Under the pieces are notes generated by a model. That model made no database searches and had not been told where the DNA came from. It saw nothing but the letters and a program-made list of their open reading frames with translations. The translations under genes and the position numbers were made by a program. 64,000 nucleotides of DNA from contig NC_066509.1 of the NCBI RefSeq assembly GCF_024679095.1, positions 18,937,878-19,001,877 on the forward strand, in the 5' to 3' direction. The stretch is from Eriocheir sinensis (taxonomy: Eukaryota; Arthropoda; Malacostraca; Decapoda; Varunidae). This document shows positions 33,385-46,772 of this stretch, in pieces. Position 1 is the stretch's first letter; every line of letters begins with the position of its first letter.

Positions 33385-36039
33385 CTAGTATCTGAACTGT
33401 CATTTCCCGGGTACGAAAGCTTCCAAAAAAATCGATTGCACAAGAAAGGAGGAGTAATTTGCTACGTAAAAAGTACGCGCTCTGCCATAAAAATAGACAA
33501 ACAGGACGCAGAGAGTTACGACTCCGTCTATGTGGAAATAACCGCGAATAATAAGAAACTAACACTTGCGACCGTATACAGACCTCCAAAACAGCAGGCA
33601 GCCGACGACACTGCCTTGTACGAAGAGCTTCACTCTTTAACACAAAGCAAAGCAGCAATAATAATTGGGGACTTTAATTGCCCTAACATTGACTGAGGAA
33701 TGATGACTGGAGATCAAGAGGGTAACAGGCTTATAAAAATGGTGGAGGATTCGTTCCTCACTCAAGTTGTAACTCAACCGACAAGAGAAAACAATCTGCT
33801 GGATCTGGTATCTGATCTGGTAAGCAACCCCGACCTCATTCGCGACTGTGAAGTTGGTGAAAAAATTAATGGTTGCGATCACCACTTAATCCGTTTCAAT
33901 GTCAACATAAGTCACAAACTCGTAGACAATCCGTCAGTGATACCAGACTACAATAATGCAAATTTCAACCTAGCCCGTGAGCTGCTTCCCCCTGCGACCT
34001 GGGACCAACTTCACCTAACCGACAATACAATCGACAACGTGTGGAACAACTTCAAAGATAAGCTTTTGCAGGTAGAGAAGGCTACAGTGCCTACGAAACC
34101 CAGGCGATCAAATGGTACCGTAGATCCACCGTGGATGACCACATAAATAAAAAGGGCGGTAAACTTAAAAAAAAGGAATTATAACCTGATGAAAGAAAAT
34201 GACACGGCCGAAGCCCGTACTCAGTACCACACCAGCCTCGGAGCTTGTCGCACCCTTATTCGAAGTAGTAAACGCAACTACGAAAAGCAAATAGCGCGTG
34301 ACATCAAAACAAACTCAAAAAAATTCTTCACATACATCAGATCGAAAAAGAAAGTAAAATCCATTATTGATCCCCTGACAGATGAGACTGGATCTGCAAC
34401 TCAGGACAGTAAACAGATGGCCAGCATCCTCAACAGTAACTTCGCATCCGTATTCACAGTCGAGGACATCGAAACCATTCCCGAGAGCCCTGACCCGCCG
34501 AGTGAGATCACGCCCCTGGAAATTGACACAATATGCGACCAAGAAGTTAAAAATTATTTGGATAAACTCGACACGAACAAGTCAACGGGACCCGACGGTT
34601 TGTCACCACGGTTATTAAAAGAGCTTAAACAACAAATACTTCAGCCACTCACTAGCATATTCAACCAGTCTGTTAAACTGAACAAGGTCCCGGAAGACTG
34701 GAAGATGGCGAACGTAACACCGATTATCAAAAAAGGAGACAACAGTGTTGCATTAAACTACAGGCCCATAAGTTTGACATCAGTGGCAGGAAAAATACTC
34801 GAAAAGATTATTAGAGACAAACTTGTCAAGTTTCTAGAAGACAATAATGTAATCTCCGACACCCAGCATGGCTTCAGAAACAAGCGCTCATGCCTAACAA
34901 ATTCATTAGACTTCTTCCAAGGTATATATAATAACTGGGATGCCCACATCCCCAGTGATGTTATATACCTGGACATTCAGAAAGCCTTCGACAAGGTACC
35001 GCACGAGCGACTCCTTAAGAAACTGCACTCGGCGGCCATTGGGCCCAAACTGATCGCGTGGATAAGAGATTGGCTCACCGGCAGAAAACAACGAGTACTA
35101 CTAAACGGACAGCCTTCCGATTGGCTTCCAGTCACTAGTGGAGTGCCTCAAGGGTCAGTGCTGGGACCCATTCTCTTCATCATATATATTAACGACCTCG
35201 AATCAGGGTTGAAATCAACAGTATCGAAATTTGCTGATGACACCAAGGTGGGTGGAATGGCCCTCACAAAGACCGACTGCGAAATCATTCAGAAAGACCT
35301 CAATCACATTGTCGAATGGTCAGAAAAATGGCAAATGTCCTTTAATGTTGACAAATGCAAAGTCGTGCACATTAGGTCCAGAAATAGTAACCACACATAT
35401 ATCATGAATGGGAGACCTCTGCAAGCGATGCAGGAGGAAAAGGATCTTGGAGTCACTATCAGCAATTACCTGAAACACGCGAATCACTGTAAAAAAGCCT
35501 ACAACAAAGCCAACACTATGCTCGGGTTCATAGCGAGGAACCTCGAGTGTAAAACGCCAGACGTGACGCTAGCCTTGTATAATTCCATGGTAAGACCGCA
35601 CCTCAAGTATGCAGTACAGTTCTGGTCTCCTAATTACAGAAAGGACATTGATTTATTGGAAAGGATTCAACGACGCGCCACAAAGATGATTCCAACCTTA
35701 AGGGCTCAACCGTACGAGGAACGACTCAAGCGACTCAATCTCTTTACATTGGAGAAAAGGCGCCTGCGAGGGGATATGATTCAAGTCTTCAAGTATCTGA
35801 AAAACTTCAATAACGTCGATTACTCCAAATTCTTTGAACTGCAAACCAACCTAAGAACTAGAAATAACGGCTTACCCATTCAGTCGAGTCGATGTAACAC
35901 AGACATCGGAAGGAGCTTCTTTTCAAACGGAGTCATTCGTCACTGGAACAATCTTCCTTCAGAAGTAGTAAATGCGAATACCATAAACTCCTTCATATAT
36001 AGAATCGACCGCCACTTCGCTGCGTCAGGAGTGAACTGA
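33385..36039 (+). pseudogene. L2 ORF2: endonuclease (partial) and reverse transcriptase
   Basis: One frame is interrupted only by TGA at 33694-33696 (after GDFNCPNID, where related proteins have Trp) and TAA at 34144-34146. The endonuclease part has GDFNCPN and CDHHLIRF, the metal-binding and catalytic Asp/His signatures of an APE-type LINE endonuclease; its N-terminus is missing. The RT has STGPDGLSPRLLKEL, NYRPISLTSVAGKILEK, YLDIQKAFDKVPH, SGVPQGSVLGPILFIIYIND and FADDTKVGG (catalytic Asp pair). The C-terminus (616 open codons from 34189) is full length and ends normally. Confidence 0.88.
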
Positions 36040-36047
36040 ATATTGAG

Positions 36048-36631
36048 GTACAGTCGACGATAGAGAGTAGTGTCACGGTTTTCAGAATGTTTAGCCTGGT
36101 GGCGGTATCTGGCAACAATATCACGGTGACGCATTCACTGGCGATATTAGTGACGCGTTTCAGTGTGTACCGTGTGTGTGTGACCGTGAAATTATAATAT
36201 TGTACAATATTATATTATATTATAATATAATGTAGTTAGAAATATACCAGATTACATGAATTCAATTTAGAAATGCGATAATGAATGTCTTCTACATGAT
36301 GATGATGATGACGAGGTAAAACATCACGAACAGTCTGAAACATTTTTTTCTTATTAAACTTTGAAAATACCGTGTGCAATGCTGTCCTTCACAGAGGCAG
36401 GCAGTGACTAATGCTCCTTACCATCAAACAGCAAATAGGCTAGAGGGTCTGTTTAACTCGCAGCCTTAATTCCCGTCACTGTAAAGCCTCAAAGACAATT
36501 CAGATCATCAAAAATCTAAAATTATTTCTCCGTGAAGATTACGTAATATCTAAGTATAAATACGTGTGTGTGTGTGTCGCTGACTAGCTGACCCCTTGTC
36601 GCTGACGGACATGTCTCCCATCCCTACCCAG

Positions 36632-36684
<53 letters not shown>

Positions 36685-37251
36685 TTTAGGTATTAAAAAT
36701 GATACGTCTCCACAGCCACTGACGTGACAGCTCAACTGCAGTGCCTGCGGACATAAGGGCTTTAATAGAATACCGCTGCTCCAGCCATCAATGCCCGCGA
36801 TCGACGGCCCCATCATGTGAACGTTTATAGCCTATTATTACGTATACTTTTTTTTTATAAAGAACAAGATCTCGGCTGTCAGGAATTTTTTGTTTTTTGT
36901 TTAAAGGCATAACAATCTCCCCTAATAATTGCAGTATATTTTTAAATATATCATAGTTTGATAAACAACTTAGCGTTGCTCCTGACTCAATTTGAACGAA
37001 ACTAAAAGCTCGTGTCAAAATGTAGCGACAGAACCTAAAGAAAAAATATTTATTAAGCGTTAGCGACGGGCACTTTTGATAAATATCTATCTTAAAATTA
37101 TGTAGAGTGCATCTGTGACCACCAATCACCACAACAGTACGATTTCGATAGGATGTAATAATTTTCATGTCGCGTGGAGGGGTTGCCAGATGTCGCTTTC
37201 TGAACGAAACTTACTGGACAGTGTGTCACTACTCTCTATAGCCGACTGTAC
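36048..37251. mobile_element. Candidate non-autonomous DNA element bounded by ~70 bp imperfect inverted repeats
   Basis: GTACAGTCGACGATAGAGAG (36048 on) is the near reverse complement of the segment ending at 37251 (CTCTCTATAGCCGACTGTAC). Inside each arm there is also GGTTGCCAGAT (37181) or its complement ATCTGGCAAC (36106). The interior has (TC)n at 36630-36680 and no ORF of note. The left arm starts 9 bp after the LINE stop codon, so insertion into the LINE 3' UTR is likely. No target-site duplication was fixed. Confidence 0.5.
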
Positions 37252-38700
37252 ATATTTTCAGACAGATTGCAGCAAGACCTCAACCTATATTCATATAATT
37301 CTCCCCCACACCCTAGATTACAAGTAGTATAAGTCAACAATAGAGTACAGCAACAGTTAATGTCCGCATGACAGGTGGAGTGAGGTGTGGGTGCAGTGAG
37401 GTGACAGGTTACTGGTGCCGTGCCTAGTACCGCCGGTAAAACGAGGATCAAGCCTCTACCTGTGCCCCTGAAACTACACCTCACCCACCGTGAGTATTGG
37501 GGGGGATTCTGGGGCTGCCCTGTGTAGGCCACTCGTCCTCTCCCAGTCTCCGTGTATTTCTATGTTCTTGTATCTGTTCCTCAATATCGAGGTGCTTTTC
37601 ATCTGCTCCTCAGAGTCGAGGTGCTTTCATCTGCTCCCCGGGCCCCAAGTGGCTGTCGAGCAGATTAAATCACCAAAGCGGGCAACCACGTAATGAGCCA
37701 ATAGGCTTTCTGTTGCCTGTATTTCCATGTTTCCATGTTTCCTCTTCCGTCCACCCTCTCCCCTCTTCCCGCCCACCCGCCTCCTCCTCTCCCTCTCCCT
37801 CGTTTCCGGGTATGCGGGTGAAGTGTTTTCACCTCAGGGAACTAGACGTCCCTGCCCTGCATAGTCTCAGGTCACCCATGGACAAGGTTAAGTACCTGAT
37901 ATGTCTCCCATGCCAGGGTCACGGTGAAGCCTCTGGGCAGCAGCAGTGGTGGATTGGACTGCAGGCAGAGGATCTCTTTATGAGACAATAGCTGGAGTTC
38001 TAGGGTCCTAGTCAGCTGGTCCAGCTGACTAGGCCTGCGGTGTAGAGGAGTGTGGCGACCTCTACACTAAAAAGCCTCCCTGGGAACCAGTTGCCGGTGT
38101 GAGCTCCCCGTCCCTCCCAGCATAACAGGTGGTTCTTGTTTTCTCCTGAAAGATATGTCTTCCGTAGGCCATTTGAGGTTGTACCTCCCTGCTTCAAGGT
38201 GGAGTTTCTGAGGGTTTTTCTTATACTCAAGGAATATTTCAGTTTTTTGGTCTCTCAGGAATGGCGTCTGGTACTCTCTAGAGTTGATGGAGAACACCTG
38301 GTGACAGGTGCCACTGGCCAGGCCTCGAAAGGGTCGCAGAGTTGGGTTAGACGTTTCGGAAAGTGGGAACGAATTGCTGGTTCCTCTCCTCCCTTGCCAG
38401 CTCTGCTCTGAGTGACTACGCCGGCCCCGTTCTATGGGACAAAACTTCGAGGACAATAGCTGAAAAGCGCCGGGTTGTGAAAGTCTCTCTCGTGACCGAG
38501 GCTCAGGACAAGCGATTGGTCTTTGAGGCGTTTTCAAGACCCTGTGGGAGCGAACTCCCAGTGTTGAAGGCATCTAACACAGCAGTATCTAATTTCCATG
38601 CACATATTTTTTTCCAACTCAATTTATGGTCACACTTTAAGTTATTTCGAAAGCGCTTTTAATATTTGCCCAAACTGTTAACTCGCTTAAATTTCTAACA
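37252..38700. other. LINE-tail-like sequence and unannotated region
   Basis: GGGGCTGCCCTGTGTAGGCC (about 37510) followed by TATGTTCTTGTAT is a LINE 3' tail type also seen at 50.30-50.36 kb. CGAGGTGCTTTTCATCTGCTCC is duplicated at 37590/37617. A 27 bp perfect palindrome with 13 bp arms and one central base lies at 38007-38033. The rest may be the 5' leader of the ORF1 that begins at 38701. Confidence 0.5.
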
Positions 38701-39590
38701 ATGCCTTCGAACCTTAAGTGTGACGTCTGTCCCGGACGATTTGCAGCTCAGTTCTTCCAGCTGAGTAAAACTTGCCGCCTCTGCGTTCAAAGATTACAAC
38801 TTCAGAAGGCTGTGACTGAATGGAAAGTCAAATATAATGATCTTGAAAAGAAATTCGAAGCCCTTCATGAATTTGTTTCAAATAATGTGGCAGTGACTCC
38901 ATCATCGATGGTGGAGAGGCCCTCCACCGAGACTGTGCCCTTTCCAGACGAATCTCCTGTATCACGGGAGGACGTGTTACCTGCCTCACAGGTTGACTCC
39001 CAGCCTGCCTCACAGGCTAACCCCCAGCCTGCCTCACAGGCTAACCCCCAGCCTGCCTCACAGGCTAACCCCCAGCCTGCCTCACAGGCTAACCCCCAGC
39101 CTGCCTCACAGGCTAACCCCCAGCCTGCCTCACAGGCTAACCCCCAGCCTGCCTCACAGGACAACCGCCAGCCTGCCTCACAGGCTGACCCCAGCCTGCT
39201 TCAAAGGCTAACCCCCAGCCTGCTTCACAGGCTAACCCCCAGCCTTCCTCACAGGACACCTTCCAGCCTGCCCCACTTAACGCTTCTCTTCTTGCTTCAC
39301 AGGATGTCGGGTTCCAACCTGTAAGGAATGGAGCCAAACCGAAGCAGGCAACCAAAAATTTACTGACCCCCACTACCTTCAAATAGGTTCCAGGTGATGG
39401 CAGACACCATGGAGGATGAGTTTGAGACTCGCCTAGTTGGGGACTCCATGGTGCGTGGCCAGCTGGTCGAGTTCTGTGGTCGTTCATCAAACGGCCACAG
39501 ATAACGTTACTGCTATCCAGGTGCCAGACTGGACGACATCACCGCAGCGTGCGATGATGTCACGAGAAATGCCGAGTCTGGCACAAGGCG
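38701..39590 (+). pseudogene. LINE ORF1 of the L2 family: zinc finger, coiled coil, QPASQANP repeat, esterase-like segment
   Basis: From ATG 38701 the frame has a Cys cluster (CDVCPGRFAA..CRLC), a likely coiled coil (VTEWKVKYNDLEKKFEALHE), then a 24 bp minisatellite at 38985-39255 encoding QANPQPAS about 11 times. The frame shifts inside the repeat. After the repeat (39400-39550) comes ETRLVGDSMVRGQLVEFCGR, then PGARLDDITAACDDV in another frame. The GDSM block is like the first box of SGNH esterases found in ORF1 of CR1-type LINEs. The copy is cut at about 39,590 by a different LINE. Confidence 0.7.
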
Positions 39591-40195
39591 ATTGCTTTCT
39601 AAACTGCCCTCTTTCTGATTCTATTCGTCTCTCTGTTCCTTTATCTCCGGTTTCCTTTCCGGCCGTTCTATCTCTGCGGTGGTAGACGGTCACTGTTCTT
39701 CCCCTAAACCTATCAACAGTGGTGTTCCACAGGGCTCTGTCCTATCACCCACTCTCTTCCTGTTATTCATCAATGATCTTCTTTCCATAACAAACTGTCC
39801 TATCCACTCATACGCCGACGACTCCACTCTGCATTATTCAACTTCTTTCAATAAAAGACCATCACAACAGGTACCTCAAAAACTATTTCTCCACCTATCA
39901 ACTCGACACAATCTTCCAAACACCTATCCCCAATTCTTCGACAATACTCAGCTATCACCTTCTTCAACACTAAATGTCTATCATTAACTCAAAATCTTAA
40001 CTGGAAACTTCACATCTCCTCTCTCACTAAAACAGCTTCCTTGAGGTTGGGCGTTCTGTATCGTCCCCGTCAGTTCTTTTCCCCCGCACAGTTGCTATCC
40101 ATATACAGGGGCCTTGTCGGCTCTCGTATGGAGTATGCATCTCACGTGTGGGTGGGATCCACTCACACAGCTCTTCTGGACAGAGTGGAGTCTAA

Positions 40196-41357
<1,162 letters not shown>

Positions 41358-41929
41358 CTTAGGCTCTTCGTCTCATCAGCTTTCATCTTCTTATGGATAG
41401 TCTTCTACCTCTTAAATTCCGTTGCGATGTTGCCTCTCTTTCTATCTTTTATCGATATTCCCACGCTGACTGCTCTTCTGAATTTGCTAACTGCATGCCT
41501 TCCCCCCTCCTGCGGCCTCGCCTCACACGACTTTCTGATCAAGCTTATCCCTATACTGTCCAAACCCCTTATGCAAGAATTAACCAGCATCTTCACTCTT
41601 TCATCCCTCACGCTGGTAAACTCTGGAACGATCTTCCCTCATCTGTATTTCCTCCTGCCTACGACTTAAAGTCTTCCAAGAGGAGGGTTTCAGGACACCT
41701 CTCCTCCCGAAACTGATTTATCTTTTTGGCCACTCTATTCAGGAGCAGTGAGTAGCGGACTTTTTTATATCATTTTTATTTCATTTTTGTTCTCTTTTTT
41801 TTTTACGCTCTTGCACTGTCTCCTCTGTTGTAAAAAAGAAAAAAAAAACTCCAGACGGCACGAGGACGGCAGCAGCGACGCACACGGGACGGGAGCGAGA
41901 CACGTCCTTCTTCACCCACGGCCGCCAGC

Positions 41930-44090
41930 AGACTCGATGATGCGTTCGAGGATCCTTCAGAACTGCAGGGTTTACCGGAGTGCTGAGTTATTTGCAAGTT
42001 ACCATAGGCTTGTTGTTGCAACACTCAAGCTTCATGTCAGGACAAGAAGAATATCGAATTGCAACTCTACTGTGTTCCATCTCGAGAGATTGGAGGACCT
42101 GGCATGTGCACAGTAGTATGCAGTGACAGTCTCAAATCGGTTTGAAGTGCTTGGCACCCTGGAGGACCCTGTAGAACGGTGGGATACCTTCAAACGCGAG
42201 ACTTTGCAAGCTGCCGAGGAGTGCACTGGAGAGCGCCCGAGATATAGGAGTGGCTTTGCCTCGGTGGAGACGCTAGACTCTAGAGTATATCGAGGGGAAT
42301 CGCGCTGCCATACTTGCTGGGAACCGGGACCAATACAGGGCTCTGTCACGTAGGACTAGAGCACTCCTGAGGAGTGACAAGGATAGGTATGCCAGGGGTC
42401 TCGCCGAGGAGGTCTAGGGCCATTTAAATGCGAATGACCTCCGACCTGCTTACCGAGCCCTGAAGAAGCTCCGCTCCAAGTCTTCCTCTCAGGTGAGCGC
42501 TATCCGAAGAGCTGACGGCTGCCTCGTGTCGGACATGGATGGGGAGAGGGCTCGTTGGGCTGAGTACCTACAGTAGCTGTACATGGCAGACCCTCCACGT
42601 GGGCAGCGTCCAGTTGCTGGGTTGCAGGTGGCGGATGTTTACCCACCCCTTGACGAAAGCCCACCCTCTTTGGTTGCGGTCAGAGAGGCTGTGGCTAAGT
42701 TGAGGGGTGGGAAGGCACCTGGCGCCTGTAACATCAGCGCAGAGCTGCCCGAAGCTGGAGGTGAGGCCATGATCCACGGGTTGCATGCGGTCTTGACTGC
42801 CCTATGGCAGTCCGGTACTATTCCTCCTGACTGGAAGAGGGGGTTGGTAGTCCCTATCTGGAAAGGGAAAGGGGGCCGCCAGGACTGCAACATCCACCGT
42901 GGTATTACACTGCTCAGTGTGCCAGGCAAGGTGCTTGCCCACCTATTGCTGATGAAGCTGCAGAGATCTGAACAGTCTGGGTTCACGCCTGGTAAGTCAA
43001 CAACTGATCGTATCCTAGCGCTTCGCGTACTGGTGGAGCGCCGAGGTGAGTTTCGACAGGGGACGCTTGCAGCCTATGTCGATCTCATGAAGGCGTTCGA
43101 TTCAGTGCAAGGTGAGGCACTCTGGGATCTTCTGCGACTCCTTGGGATTCCTGCGAGGACTATTGGTTTGCTGACTGGCCTGTATTCTAGGACAGAGAGT
43201 GCTGTGAAGTGTGTGTGGGGGGGGCTTGCCCAGCTTCTTTCCCGTGAATGCGGGAGTGAAGCAGGGCTGTGTCCTTGCCCCATCGCTTTCCAACACTTGT
43301 TTGGACTGGGTACTGGGCAGATTGAATGATTGATTATTGGATCGTTGTGTCTTGGCGCCGCAACTGCAGAGTTGTGGACCAGACTCATTGCGGAGCATCC
43401 ATTGGCAATACCAGGGTCACTGACCTTGTTTTTGCTGATGATGCAGTAATCCTAGCGAAGTCGCTGGAGGTTTTGGTGATGGCTCTCGGGGCACTGCACG
43501 AGGAGGCAAAGCCCTTAGGACTTCAGGTCTCCTGGGCCAAGACCAAGGTACAGATGTTTGGAGGCTTGCTGGATGACACAGTACAGTCTGTTCATGCGTG
43601 TGGCGAGGACGTTGAGATCTCAGAAAGTTTCACGTATCTTGGTAACGTAGTTCATAACAACGGTGAGTCTGGCCAAGAAGTCTTACGGCGGATTGGTCTG
43701 GCCCACGATGTTATGGACTCGCTCAACACGAGTATATGGCGTTGTCGATACCTGTGCAGAAGGACAAAGATCCGGATCTTCAAGTCTCTTGTGCTCCATG
43801 TCTTACTCTATGGTTGTGAAACATGGAGACTTGGAGAGGCGGATTAATGCTTTTGGTAATAAGTGTCTACGCAGAATCATGGGATATCGCTCGAATGACT
43901 GTGTCAAACCGGCGACTACACCGTGAGACTGATTCGACATATATTACCTGCATAGTTCGTCTATGCCAACTCCGGTTATACGGACACGTGGCACGTTTTC
44001 CGGAAGCTGATCCTGCTTCTCGGGTTGTCTCTGTAAGAGACAATCCAATGTGGAGGAGGCCAAGTGGATGCCCACGGAGTTCGTGGTTTT
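41930..44090 (+). pseudogene. RTE-like LINE ORF2, broken (element L4)
   Basis: In order: an upstream connector (FEVLGTLEDPVERWDTFKRE, 42.12-42.35 kb), RT fingers (LRGGKAPGACNISAEL, IPPDWKRGLVVPIWKGKG), palm (AYVDLMKAFDSVQGEALWDL), a frameshifted stretch near 43.23-43.40 kb where the VRQGC-type motif should be, then LVFADDAVILAKS (FADD, catalytic pair, about 43428-43460), a thumb segment (ISESFTYLGNVVHNNGESGQ) and RIFKSLVLHVLLYGCETWRL. The clade (RTE/BovB-like) is judged from these motifs from memory. Stops and at least three frame changes disable it. Confidence 0.78.
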
Positions 44091-44363
44091 AGCAAGTCGA
44101 TAGATCCTGCCGGGAGGTACTCGGGTTTGGAAGGGGGCCTGCATGGAGACTCGCCCCCCGGCGTATGCCCCCACTGATTGATTGATTGAGTCATCAAACA
44201 GAGCTGTGGGTGCTAGTTCATGGCGATAACGTTTTTGAAGTTCACATTTCTAGAACTGTCTTGTAGTCCAATAACTCTTGAGAAGAAGAATTATATATCA
44301 TACATGACTTTATGGCCAACTTTTATTCCCTTTCTTATCACGGACATGGTGGCGACTCTTTTT

Positions 44364-44998
44364 TCAATATTGTTCCATATCAATTTGGCAAATATTTATG
44401 AACTCAGGAAGCAGCTCCTCATCAATGCTTAGTGCCTTCTCAACATTCACTGATGATATAACAACGTAATCAGTGGCTAAGTTGGCAAGTTCATCTGGGT
44501 CTGCATCATGACTGAGATGGTGGATACACATATCAATTATCTTTCTGATTCCATCCCTGTCTTTCTTATCACTCTCCATACGAGCAACTGACTCTTCTTT
44601 GTGAGTCCTCTGGAATCTTTCATCAGCTGGCTCACCTCTCATGCCAGCCAACTAGCTGCACACATGACGGCTGAGAGCCCATGTTTTCAAGGTTTCTGGA
44701 TTGAGTGTGACTCCAACAATTTCAGCTCGCCAGTGCCCATACCTCATGAAGGTTGATTCTATGAACATGTCACTCCAGATGCCATTCCATAACCCTCCAT
44801 ATGCCGCATGACATCTTTGCCATTCAGGAAATGAGCAAGGATATCTGATGGTAGTCTCCCAATCGTTCTGAGGTAGATCAAAAGTGATCTGGCATTGTTC
44901 GAGTGCCCTGCAGCAAAGCCATATACTAGCATTGCTTTCACACACTCTGCATGCAGGGACCAATCTGCCTCTCTGCTTTGACATATGCCATCATGATG
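44364..44998 (-). pseudogene. Decayed ORF of unknown function, probably a dispersed repeat family
   Basis: On the minus strand one frame from ~44,995 to 44,759 reads DWSLHAECVKAMLVYGFAAG, then IYLRTIGRLPSDILAHFLNG. Another, 44,770-44,364 with one in-frame stop at 44,652-44,654, reads FIESTFMRYGHWRAEIVGVT, LNPETLKTWALSRHVCS, then a Glu/Lys-rich helical stretch and DELANLATDYVVISSVNVEK. The two halves look like successive parts of one protein. I recall similar repetitive uncharacterised proteins in arthropod genomes but cannot name a function. Confidence 0.45.
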
Positions 44999-44999
44999 A

Positions 45000-45480
45000 A
45001 GACAGGCTTTATAAGGTAGTCAGTCCATACCCTACATACTCATGATTGCTCTATTTTCCAAATTCTCCATGGGGCCATCACACTTGACTAAAGTGTCTTG
45101 AAGGATTGGTTCAAGCACGTCAAGACTGTGGGAACTCCTTGCCTGTGAACATTTTCTTTAAGTTATATAATTAAGATTTTTTTTATTTCCCACTTCTGGA
45201 TAGCGACACAAGCAACAAAAAACAGTCCAGCAAACGAGGGAGCAAAAAAAAAAAAAAAAAGATAATTATAATCAAATAAAGCTAGTCCTGTACTGTAAAT
45301 TGTTCAACGCTGACTGATGTCCATCAGGTTGATTAATAATGTTGGGTGTGTATACATTTTGGGCCTATAAAAAAAAATATACCCATATGCAAGGTTAGGC
45401 AAAAAAAGACCCTCAGGCTGCCGGACTAGAGGGCAAAAATAAGAAAACAAACAAAAAATAAAAATAGAATAAAAAGCCCG
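45000..45480. other. Unannotated AT-rich sequence with A-runs
   Basis: No gene recognised; A-rich tracts near 45245-45262 and 45370-45470 may be retroposon tails. Confidence 0.3.
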
Positions 45481-45499
45481 CAAAACGCTACAAATGCAA

Positions 45500-46200
45500 A
45501 AACAAATTGAGTTATGTTGAGAAGAGGTAAATTTAGGATGGAGAGGTGTCTTGATACTTCCCTAATTAATTGTACATCCAGTTCTCATTATTTTATGCTA
45601 CCAATTACCCCACCTTTACCTGTACACATATACCTGACTGCCTCACTGCCACCCTCCCGTCCCTTGGTAACTGGTATGGGAAACATGATGGAGACTGCTG
45701 CTATTGATGATGATGTATGTATCGTGGAAAGTGATAGGCTATCCTGTTTGTTGATATTGTTGACATGGTTATTTGCTTGAGGTATCAGTTATTTGTTTCA
45801 TGAAACAGTGATAGTCTACTGTTTGTTGATAGTGTTATTTGCTCAGTATACTTATTATTTGTTAAATGATACATGTTTTTGTTGTATACTTAGGCCCGTC
45901 GTCTCAGATGCTGACGGCTCTCACATTCACTATTTCAAAAGGGCGAAAAAGAGATGAATCGGGTCCTCATTTTTTTTTTCACGTCCATAGTACATAGTAC
46001 ATAAGACGAGAATAGTGGAAATTACTTTATTGAAGATGAATAATCTTTGGAATACTTGTCAACAACGAACAGAACAACATGCCAGTGATTCAGTGAACAG
46101 AACTTAACTTCATGAAAGTCAATTTTCTAAGCTATAACTCTTTAAATGACGCTCATATAGTGCAATACATTTTTTTTTTCGTGTGTGTATTAGTACAATT
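45500..46200 (+). repeat. Dispersed repeat copy 1 (partner at 57.18-58.27 kb)
   Basis: TCATTATTTTATGCTACCAA, CCACCTTTACCTGTACACAT, ATGGAGACTGCTGCTATTGA and ATCAGTTATTTGTTTCATGA occur in the same order as at 57.28-57.52 kb. Here the 75 bp block that is tandem in copy 2 is present once. The final part, with a (T)10 tract near 46170 followed by CGTGTGTGTATTAG, is inverted relative to copy 2 (58218-58268). No protein-coding signal. Confidence 0.85.
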
Positions 46201-46204
46201 ATTA

Positions 46205-46765
46205 ATAAAATGATTTCGTGAAACAATCCTTAATACTCTTCAACACATACAACATTATTAAGAAAACGTTCATTATGCATCCATATTCACTTAAAAATAT
46301 ACGGTAAACAAGTAGGCTAATCCTTATAGATTCATATTTCGGTGGTGGTGAGGAAGGTGGTGGTGGTGCTGGAAGTAAGGTGGTGGTGTAAGATTGCTCC
46401 CTTCCTATAAGAGGGAGCACGGGCCTTTGCCAGAGGCAGTGGACTGAGTGGAACGCCAGCACTCGTCGAGCCAGCAACTCTCCTGGGGCCATACTTATAA
46501 AGATATTGTGTGTTTGACGTAAGTATCGCCATAACTAGGTGAAAAAGTTGTGGCTCTCACCATAAGATTCAGATTTCATCGCTACCAACCACGGCGAGGC
46601 ACCTTATCAGTCAGCTCAGTTCTTTTATATCAATATTTAGGCTATATAACACCGAAAAATTATGAAAACTATTTACTAAAAATACACTACATCCGTTATA
46701 AAATTGTTTTAGAAGGTAATGATGAAATTTGTAAATATGATGGCATTGCTTATGTAGGCCCCGTT
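46205..46765. repeat. Flank with a dispersed ~100 bp repeat
   Basis: ATACAACATTATTAAGAAAA..CGTTCATTATGCATCCATATTC (46245-46290) belongs to the family at 52.88-53.13 kb. GGGGCCATACTTATAAAGAT at about 46486 looks like a DNA-transposon terminal sequence, but no partner was found. Confidence 0.45.
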
Positions 46766-46772
46766 AAAACTA

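Larger units (their letters stand above)
32851..36039 (+). mobile_element. CR1/jockey-like LINE, internally deleted (element L2)
   Basis: An ORF1 fragment (32.85-33.35 kb) with a QPASQANS-type repeat leads into an esterase-like segment and then directly into the middle of an endonuclease and a complete RT. The ORF1-to-endonuclease junction near 33,360 removes the end of ORF1 and the start of the endonuclease. The clade call (CR1/jockey group) rests on the esterase-like ORF1 segment and the RT motifs and is approximate. Confidence 0.8.
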
